From Spirometra erinaceieuropaei (taxonomy: Eukaryota > Platyhelminthes > Cestoda > Diphyllobothriidea > Diphyllobothriidae): 64,000 bases of DNA. The notes beneath the pieces were generated by a model. The model searched no databases and was not told where the DNA came from. It was given only the letters and a program-made list of their open reading frames with translations. Positions 56,225-64,000 of this stretch are shown in pieces (position 1 is the first letter of the stretch; each line of letters begins with the position of its first letter). The stretch lies in the NCBI GenBank assembly GCA_902702965.1, contig CACRXP010000224.1, positions 372,325 to 436,324 of the forward strand. The letters run 5' to 3'. A program made the translations under genes and the position numbers.

Positions 56225-58024
56225 GCTACGTGAGTAGGGTTGCACTGTCAATTATCATGTAACTTTTTAACGAGCTTCCTTCAAACCGCCTGCAAAAGCA
56301 CAAACTACGTGAAAAATGAATTCTTAAATAGTATACATTTTACCTATTGATTCTAGATGTCCTTATCTATTCAAATATTTGTTATAGAAAGCAGGAGCTT
56401 AAATGTGTTTCTTACGTTCTTTGGGAGTGAATTACGTTTTTTTAAATTTCATGACCAAAGCATAGTTATCTTTCAACTTTTAAAGAGTTTCCGAATATGA
56501 AATTTTTTAAGACCGTCAAATGTCCAGTCATAACTGTTCAAAGTAGTGCTGTTTATGAAGCATGCCACATGGTCCACATCCAATGCAAAATTTTATGAAC
56601 CGTACATGGTCTCTTTTTAGCGGCATAGAGAAATGTGTGATTTTCTTTACACGATGAATACACAGTCTGTAGTTCTAAAACCCAAAATATACAGTAGGAT
56701 GTCTAACTCAGGAAATGTCAACCAAAATTCCGAAATTGGTTTTCGTTTCGAAAAGATACATCAAGTAGTGTTGTAAAACTAATCAGCCTGCAGTATAATT
56801 CTATAATAACTCTGTTATCCCAGAGTGCCAGCTCTCGAAGAAATTCCGGCAGTCCGTATGCAAAAACTGCACTCAGTAAAAATGACTGCTTAAGTAGCAT
56901 GCATTTTTCTCATTGATTTTCGATGCCCCTAAAAGTCCAATTATATTTCAGGGAAAACATAAGTAAAAATATTCATCTTCGCACTCATTTGGTAAAAAAA
57001 TTACGTTTTTCTTCAATTGTATTCTTAAAGGAAGTGTATAACTCGGTTTTAAAAAGTTTCTAATCGTAAGGCACTTTAAAACCGTAAAATGTCCGTTCAT
57101 TAAACGTCATGCCTTGGCATTTACAAATGTGGCTTCTAAAGTTAACAATATGGATTAAATCCATTGCTAAATTTTATGAACCCCATATGGTCTCCTCTTA
57201 ATACTGTAGAGAAATGTATGGTTTTCCTTACACAGAAAATATACTGCTTGTACTTTGGGACCCTAAATGCAAGTATGACGACAGAGCGGGTTTAAAATTA
57301 TTCGAGAATTGGAACAGTTTTTTGAAAATCGAATATTACTCTTCCTTCGACTGTAAGAGTGGACAAAGACGTAATTTTCTACCGAATGAGCGTGAAAATG
57401 AATCTTTTTATTCGCGGTTTCCGCGAAATATAAGTGGACTTTTAGGGGCATCGAAAATCATCAAGAAAAATTCATGCTACATAAGCAGTCATTTTTACAG
57501 AGTGCAGGTTTTGCATGCGGACGGCCAGAAGTCCATTCGGAAGCTGGCACTATGAGATAACAGAACTATGCTACAGGCTGACTTGTTTTACAAACCTACA
57601 TAATTAATCTTTTCGGAGCGAAACCGTATTTCGAAATTTTTGTTGACATTTCAAGAGTTAGCCAAACTACTGTAAGTGTATCGGAAGGAATGGGTTGAAA
57701 ATGTTTTGAAAAACCGCAGGATACTCCGTCTTCCACGTCGTTTTCGGCCACTGAATATAAAAAAATATTTATGTGCATGCTTTGTATAAAATATATTTAA
57801 ATTTATGAAGGCATCGGAAGCCAATGGGAAAAAATCATACCGTTTAAGTAGTGTTTCTACACAGATTATGGTTCTGCAGGCGTACAGAAAGAAGCTCGTT
57901 TCTAACGTGACTGATTTGTCAAAGGAATATGCCTCATGTTGACTAACATAACATAAGTAGTATTTTCGAATCGAATACATTACTGGAATTTCGGTTAACT
58001 TTTCTGCAGACACCACATCCACTA
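56225..58024. mobile_element. Old foldback MITE split by a younger one
   Basis: Left half about 56225-56691 (CTTCAAACCGCCTGCAAAAG, then ACCGTACATGGTCTC) and right half about 57675-58024 (GCATCGGAAGCCAATGGG, then GAATTTCGGTTAACTTTTC and CACATCCACTAC) are inverted relatives of each other. They are separated exactly by the complete subfamily A element 56692-57672 at its TA duplication. The host copy is clearly more diverged than its insert. Confidence 0.72.
56692..57672. mobile_element. Foldback MITE, subfamily A, complete and nested
   Basis: CAGTAGGATGTCTAACTC begins after TA (56690-56691); AACTACTG ends at 57672 before TA (57673-57674). Length is 981 bp. The halves are inverted copies. The 113-codon frame at 57214-57555 lies wholly in the right half, corresponds to the frame at 1103-1336 in another copy and is a by-product of the repeat. 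Confidence 0.85.
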
Positions 58025-58659
58025 CAGCTGTCAGAATTATTAAAACATAACTGAATATTTGGATGATGCCTAGCTGCAGAACAGAGGCTTGCTTTTTTAC
58101 CGAATCTGGTTACGTCGCGGGGATACGGGCACTTTATTACAGTTAGGACATGGGAACATGGAGACTCCTTGAAACTAGATTTGCGGTTGTCGGTAGTACT
58201 GGAGGGTCAACATTCCTGAGTCAGATCCTAAATCCTTGCCAATCTGATACCTGTCTTATAACTCCCCTCCAAGCTGACCAGTAATACCGAGCGAAGTTAA
58301 CATCGGTACTTCCTGTGAAACTGTACTCATGCAAAAACTAATGTAAGATTAGGAAAAGATTGAAAACACTAGGGAGACGACAGCTGTAGCTCCCCAATTA
58401 ATTCTGTTTCCGAATCGCGAGGCCAAATGAAATCGGTCTTACTCAGAGCTAGTAGTTTTTTTATAAAAATTGGAACCATTTTTATTTTCTACCACTGTTC
58501 GCTGGGATTAGCCAACAATTGCCTTGAAATAACAATGGAAACAGAGCTTTCTGTTTTGGCAGAATACCGATTGATTAGTTTGCCGGTAAGATCATCTTAT
58601 GATTCTTTTTCTATGGTGGAAAGGCGGATTTACACATAAACAATCTGACTAAAACATTG

Positions 58660-58800
58660 TAAACGTCCATTCATTTATCTCAGCTATGTGGTTGCAGATA
58701 CTGCATGCACTGTGGCAATGTTTGATGACGCACTCGAGTGAGAATCTGAGAAGTCCAGTGGTCGTATCTCCTTATTCTCCAGCCGATTAAAATTTTACAA
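58660..58800 (+). repeat. Solo PLE pseudo-LTR fragment, plus orientation
   Basis: TTTGATGACGCACTCGAGTG, then GAGAATCTGAGAAGTCCAG and TCGTATCTCCTTATTCTCC follow the 42.4 kb pseudo-LTR. The hammerhead-like motif at about 58720-58765 keeps the stem II loop GAGTGA but has lost CTGATGA (TTGATGA) and GAAAC. Confidence 0.55.
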
Positions 58801-60389
58801 GTATTCAAAAATCGTCTTAAGGATAATTAGTATGAGTCAATGCACGTCCGATTATCTCAATCTCATTTTTAAGACCGCCTCACTCAAGAAGCAACTGCAA
58901 CGAGACGATATTGCAGGCTCTCAACTGTTCCTCTTTACTGAACGTTTAGTTCTTTATCTGTGGTGTACTTTTAGTGGGCTAATTTATTTCCACAAAAGAC
59001 AGCAGATTTGCTCCCAGTCGGTGTTTTTTTGATAGAGATAGCATCATCATCATTATTTAGACCATAAATCCGGAGAAGATAGATAGCAGTTAACTGTGTT
59101 GCCTAGTCAGATGATCCATTCAACCAACACTGCCATCTGAGCATTCGGATACGCACAAAAGACGGAAAAAAGTGTTCGGAGTATCAACACACACTTAATT
59201 TTCCTATAGATGGCAGGCATTCTCAGAAAAATTTTAACCAACTATCACGAGGTCATCCAGGCAGTACGATTCACAGGTCTGAATATGCATATAGGGCGTC
59301 TGGAGAAACGGCTACGCATAAACTGCGATACAGGGAAAATTGGGACCGGATACTCATACCCTAGCAATACAGATTGTTTTCAAGACTTTACAGACTCAAT
59401 AACAAATGCCAATCAGTTTGAAACAACTAGAAAGTAGCTAACACTCTAACTTTGTTTTAGACTAATACAGCATATTAACCTCTGTTTGTAGCTTGACCGA
59501 CACAACTGCTAGTTCCAAAAAACTGCTGTTTAAGTGCCATTTAAAAGTATCACTTTCATAGGTGGTTAAGGTTGCCGAAGTGTAGCACTTTCACAAGTTA
59601 TCAGCAATGCTAATTAGAACATATGATTACAAGAATAAGGAGACGGTGTGTTTCCAAAATTTAGATCGAGAGAATAATTGAGGAATGTCGTATAACCAGC
59701 AAATTTTAAATATCTGTGATTATCAGAGCACTGTTTAAAACAAAGTTTTGCATTGCGCGAGCGCTAAAATTATAGAAATCCAGACTTATTCTATCGTTCC
59801 GTCTATTGCCTTTTCTTTTTTATCTAATTTATAGTTACTGATTTTGGTATCTTCTATTGGAAACAGAAACGTTTGTTTATCTGACTAATCCTTTTCGGTA
59901 TAACTACATATCTGGAGGTGCTGTTTTCCTAGGATCCTATTTGAGACTTCTTTGGCAGAGAGAGCCGCTAAGTAAAACTTGTCTGAGATTATCAGCCAAG
60001 TGAATAAAATACAATTTGGTATCATGCAAGTGTTGAAATTGCAGAATTGCAGAATTGTTTTGTCGTGCGATCTACTACATTGTCTCTTTATTCTCAAGTT
60101 TGCATGAATTGGTGTTGGAATCTATCGTAGAATATTTAAACTGTTGTTAAACTGACTTCGACATTTTTACTGAGAACTAACCGTATACCTGCAGATACTG
60201 CCCTGTTAGAATTCAATTCTGGACTTCTTTGGCGCCACGAACAGCTCAGTAAAACATACTTTACCGAAAATGCTCACCGGTGCAGGAAGCCCAAAAGTTG
60301 GCGATGGGTGTAGGACTGACGTATATTGGCCCCCTAACCGGACATGAGTACAGAAACGACCGGCAGTACATGTGACTCTGAGCCAACTT
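58801..60389. other. Intron 3, part with no recognised feature
   Basis: AT-rich. Frames at 58832-59032 and 59210-59437 are unsupported. No repeat was recognised. Confidence 0.4.
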
Positions 60390-60595
60390 CCCATGAAATT
60401 AGGGTCAGGTTTAAATTCAGGATCACGTGAAGGATTAGGTTTAAGGCCAGATTTAAGGTCAACAGTAAGATAATTGAGGATCAAGTTTTGGGTTAATGTA
60501 GATACGATGTTATCCACAGAGCTAAGGTTTAGGGTAGGGTTATGGTCGACACTAAAACAACAGTTTAAGGTAAGGGGATGCCATGCCAACAGCAC
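60390..60595 (+). repeat. Degenerate TTAGGG-like block
   Basis: ATTAGGGTCAGGTTTAA, GGATTAGGTTTAAGG, and GGTTTAGGGTAGGGTTATGG are irregular variants. The long minus frame 60595-60206 crosses this block and is low-complexity in that part. Confidence 0.6.
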
Positions 60596-60761
60596 AGTTA
60601 CTAGCTAAATGCCCATACATGCGCGTTTCACCGAACTTGGAACAGATCAGTATATTTTAGGTCTTTAGGATCAGAACCTAATGATCTACTCCAAGTGCGG
60701 CAAAACAAGTGTGTATGGGCCTTTGGCTAATACCTGTGCTATTAGTCTGGCATACCCTTAC

Positions 60762-60935
60762 CCTACTAGCTGCCTGTCGGCAGTTAATGAACATTACGCG
60801 GTTACGCGCTGTGGCTGATTGACTTTGGTCCATATATTCACGCACAAAATCTTGAGTCTGAACCCATAGACCTAGAATACAGTGATCTACTTCAATTTCG
60901 CAGTTAATTTCTGAGGAAATTAAAAAGCGAAAACG
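60762..60935 (+). repeat. Dispersed repeat R1, copy 2
   Basis: Partner of 41479-41652 in the same orientation, about 80% similar by eye. It also lies next to TTAGGG-like sequence. A 173-codon minus frame (61199-60678) runs through it; no family was recognised, and since the partner copy is not open in the same way I do not call it a gene. Confidence 0.75.
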
Positions 60936-62197
60936 GTTTAGTTGTATAGAAGGGTTTTTGTTGCGATTAAGATACCAGAATATCTTGCCCTTTCCTGAAT
61001 TATGAACAGGTCCGCCTTTATTATTTGGGCGGGGCGCACCCATTCCCATGTCCTGTTTAGGGGGGCCGCATAAGCCAGCCCTACCGCGATGGTTACATAT
61101 GTATCCTCTGTTATAAAACGCGTTTAGACCGCGAAGACTCTTACTTGCCTGAAGTTTTGGAAATAGCTGAATTGATAGGAAACCATGATTTCCTAACATC
61201 TTGTGTGATCCTTCTTTGCGTTTTGACCGCTTTTAATAAGCCAGTCCGACCTATTGCCTCCTTGTTACTGCCAGATTTGTAGCGATATGCTTAGGTTCTA
61301 ATCTGTCCGATGGGACTGACTGCTCTACGTAATGAACCAGGCATTTCGAACATTATAATTCTGTCTCGGTAACAGTACCCTTCCGTTACGTTCAGACAGG
61401 TACACTCTCATCCAGGAACTCGAGACAAGCATCGGGTCCGGTGGCAGCCCATGCACTCCTATTCTGCTCTCCTGAAGGGAATTTTTTACTGTAGTGCCAT
61501 TCTCGGTTAGTTTCGCGTTTCTGGTATTTCGTGCGAGACCAGGAAATACGATGACTCTTGCGAATACCACATTTTCATCTTAAGAACCCCCAGTAATCCA
61601 AGTCCTGGCTCTTGAATCTACAATCGGAATCACGGATGCCTGTGTCATAACGAACACATTATTGATTTTGCACACTGAAGTCGCCTGTTACGGTCCATCT
61701 ATTGGCTCTGAGGCACGTTGTATTCTTAGAAGAGCGGCTATTTGGGTGGAGTTAATTTGTGTTGTAAATCATCGGTATGGTCAATTCCGCTGTTTTCAGC
61801 GTCTTAATGAGTCAGTGTTACAAAATAGAGGCACTGAATGCTTTTGATGGGTCCCGCCTATCTATAAAAACCAAATGATGACGGGAAGAGTTCGCCGGTT
61901 TGCAGTTTTCCACTCCTATTATCCGTCTAATGGCAATTTACTAACCTGCGCTTTTTTTCGTAATCGCTGCAATACATCAGTCCATGTAGACTTCAGTCGT
62001 CAGCTAACCATGTCCGACTTCGGGGATAGAAAGGGCCGAAATTTAAAACTGAGCAGGTTGTCCGTCAGGCATTTGAGCCAAACGTTTCATCAGTTGGACC
62101 AGGGAACTGCATCCCGTTGATTGTGACAGAATTTGGACCCAGGCGCGTATTGACAGGCTGTTTAACCTACAATGCCCCTGATCTTGTTTTTCCGCAG
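60936..62197. other. Intron 3, last part, no recognised feature
   Basis: Ends in GATCTTGTTTTTCCGCAG, a strong acceptor. No repeat was recognised. Confidence 0.4.
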
Positions 62198-62229
62198 GGC
62201 TAAGGCGGAAAGAGTCACTATCACTATAA
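62198..62229 (+). CDS. BICC1-like: Candidate terminal coding exon of the Bicaudal-C-like gene
   Basis: A strong pyrimidine tract and CAG end at 62197. Joining the single base left by the 53257 exon end gives AGG and then LRRKESLSL and a TAA at 62227-62229, so the protein would end ...TTTKL-R-LRRKESLSL. A basic stretch right after the last SAM helix also occurs in vertebrate Bicaudal-C (from memory). The alternative frame from 62199 is open for 42 codons to TAA at 62323-62325 (ERVTITINNFTGKSP...), which would need an extra exon in between. The region 62200-62320 is more GC-rich than its surroundings, supporting an exon of some kind. Confidence 0.42.
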
Positions 62230-62322
62230 ACAACTTCACGGGCAAGTCACCATCCTTGCAGCCACCACGAATGGGGCACACGGTGGACCTCGTCGCTCGT
62301 GACAGTCCAACTGACATTCAGA

Positions 62323-62328
62323 AATAAA
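62323..62328 (+). promoter_or_regulatory. Candidate polyadenylation signal
   Basis: AATAAA about 95 nt after the candidate stop codon, on the gene's strand and at the end of the GC-rich stretch. Confidence 0.4.
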
Positions 62329-63074
62329 TGGGGACAACATACTCCGGTATAAACTGAGTGGCAGCTTGGACACATGAAATTTTGGCCAAAATATAAAAAT
62401 CTTCCAACTACACTCGAATCTGAAAAATGGCGATAGAATGCTGGCTTATAGTTAGCATATCTCCAGCTACCTGTCTAAAACACGAGCAGGCTAGAAGAGT
62501 TAGTTGTTTACTTTGCACTATTGTTCGTTGATTTTTACAGTCCAATCAACTCATATATTCCCATCGCAGCGAGTTATGCATTTTTATGACTTGTAATGAG
62601 AGCTTGCTTAAATTTTGTAAGTACTTAAAAGTTTGAAGTCGTAAAGACCCTCAGAAAATTATTCGTACAAGCCAATAATCGACTGCACACCAGTGATGCT
62701 TAATAAGTAAGAAGTATCTATATCGACATTTTATAGGCCCACTTGAGTGACAATGAAACATAAACATGTGGATTTGCTTTAAGGAAAACATATGCTATCT
62801 GTGAAAGCCATAATAAGCAAGTAAATAGGTAGTCAGCATACGCAAATAAAATAACCATGGACTGTTTCCGAACGGTCGTTTTGATACCTGTTAGCTGTCA
62901 TCAGTCAGTCTTGTTTCATTTCGACTCCACGACTTCAGTTTTGGACGTTGGTTAGGATGTGGACATTTACGCACAGCTAATAGGCCAGAAGAGGCTTCTT
63001 CGAGCCTCATTCCTTATTCTCTCTCAGGAAGAAACTCCCTTCTGGATACCCGGACACGTCAAGTGATCAGGACT
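62329..63074. other. Sequence with no recognised feature
   Basis: AT-rich. 62895-62990 (CATCAGTCAGTC, then GCTAATAGGCCAGAAGAGG) may hold two scraps of family S sequence, too weak to call. Confidence 0.35.
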
Positions 63075-63392
63075 AAATATAGGCAGTATGTTATTACCGA
63101 CGAAGACAAGGGAGACCGGGATGGCCATTGCTGGCTTATTAGCCGTCGTCAGCCAGTCATGCCCAACCTCGAAGTGTGGAACACCCGAGGCTCGAACTCG
63201 TGACCTGTTAGTTAGAAGTCCACGCCTCTAACCACTGGGCCACGAGCCCGTTGCCCTGTCGGTTTCGATCGGGAATATACAATGGTAGGGGCTCTCACCG
63301 ATCGTTCTTATGGAACTCACTCGTTCCGTTGTGCCTTACGGGCTTGAGAGACTGCCCGTAAGGCACAACGGAACGAGTGAGTTCCGTAAGAC
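63075..63392 (-). mobile_element. tRNA-headed short element with hairpin end (copy S15)
   Basis: Minus strand: AATATAGGCAGTATG tail end, core 63114-63158, B box GAGTTCGAGCCTC near 63195, head, GTTTCGATCGGGAATATACA and the terminal module. CTGACGA is intact but GAA is GCA, which should inactivate it. The terminal module turns back on itself as a near-perfect hairpin (63307-63390). Confidence 0.8.
63307..63390. repeat. Near-perfect 37-bp hairpin
   Basis: The arms 63307-63343 and 63354-63390 pair at 36 of 37 positions around a 10-nt spacer. Both arms are the terminal module of the tRNA-headed element (CTCACTCGTTCCGTTGTGCC). The near-identity shows that this foldback is recent or conserved. Confidence 0.9.
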
Positions 63393-64000
63393 CAAATTTT
63401 TCAGCGGCTGCAATTTTCGGGTTTGGAAATTCTAATGGTTAGCCATCTTTCGAGAATTTTTCTTTCCTGAGAAAACTGCATCGGCAAACTGCAGCTGGTG
63501 TAAAAATAGTCTCTCGAGTTTACTCCGCTTTTAGTCCCCTTTCTACGCAGTCACATGCAGGCATGAACACTGTCATCCCTGATGCTTTTTGCGTCAACGG
63601 TTTTATTGTTTTAGTCTAGTGAAACCCTGCAATCAGTTTCTGCCTAGTGGTTAAAAGAATGTAATTCGAAAAAGCTCGTTTTTAGCCCTAGGACGTCAGT
63701 AGATTGCATTTCCATTAGATGCAGACGCACTTACTTTCCGATGTTTGAAAGCATTGACACAACTGAGTGACAGCGCCCTGTTCCAAATACAGCGAAGTGT
63801 TTTTCAATGTTCGAAAAAGCCTCCTTTTTTAATTCAGCGACTTAACAGCGTTCGGCTAACTATGGGTGTGCTATTAACACCAACCAGATGTCTGGTCACA
63901 AACACGAAACATGTCAGATTAGCAGAATGATGGTAAGTTTTAAGAATTACAGTGACTTCGTACATGAAATGCGCCGGAGTCCATAAAGGGTCAATTTGTC
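63393..64000. other. Sequence with no recognised feature
   Basis: Nothing supported was recognised to the window end; the frame at 63745-63930 has no features. Confidence 0.4.

Noticed and set aside
57214..57555. A 113-codon gene
   Set aside because: It lies wholly within one arm of a foldback MITE and its counterpart frames in other copies are broken.
60678..61199. A 173-codon minus-strand gene
   Set aside because: It runs through dispersed repeat R1, has no recognisable domain, and nothing nearby looks like splice sites or a promoter for it.
1..64000. CRISPR arrays, operons, prophage or bacterial defence systems
   Set aside because: No evenly spaced identical repeats with unique spacers, no gene clusters and no bacterial signals; splice sites and retroelements show eukaryotic DNA.

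Overview
This is eukaryotic, intron-rich and repeat-dense DNA, with no operons, ribosome-binding sites or bacterial genes. I read it as the 3' part of one protein-coding gene on the + strand whose long introns are filled with mobile elements. The likely host is a flatworm, probably a diphyllobothriidean tapeworm (the Spirometra / Schistocephalus / Dibothriocephalus group). That is an inference from remembered repeat families: a LINE ending in two C2H2-like fingers, GIY-YIG Penelope-like elements and a tRNA-headed short element. It was not checked by search.

Gene. Three + strand exons have matching splice phases: 11962-12149 (5' end lost in an assembly gap at 11229-11961), 43236-43849 and 53104-53257. 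They encode the C-terminal region of a Bicaudal-C-like protein, with a low-complexity linker, a short conserved Tyr-Glu-Gly segment and a SAM domain split over the last two exons. A candidate terminal exon (62198-62229) with an AATAAA signal (62323-62328) would end the gene. The introns would be about 31.1, 9.3 and 8.9 kb.

Repeats. (1) TA-flanked foldback elements of about 0.8-1.07 kb with very long inverted repeats, in at least two subfamilies, twice nested one inside another. (2) Penelope-like retroelements (PLEs) with reverse transcriptase and GIY-YIG remnants, all decayed. One at 16.7-19.6 kb is nearly full length between pseudo-LTRs; another at 51.1-52.8 kb is the most readable. (3) A short tRNA-headed element in more than twelve copies. 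(4) LINE 5' and 3' fragments. (5) Degenerate TTAGGG-like blocks and several smaller repeats present in two copies.

Most interesting. The conserved core of the tRNA-headed element can be laid out by eye as a complete hammerhead ribozyme: stem I of 6 bp, CUGAYGA, stem II, GAA, a palindromic stem III and a UH cleavage site. Seven copies keep all core bases. The PLE pseudo-LTRs carry a second, independent hammerhead-like motif, best preserved at 42410-42451. Tandem and foldback arrangements of the tRNA-headed element suggest propagation from multimeric or circular RNA. This is inference and needs folding and cleavage tests.
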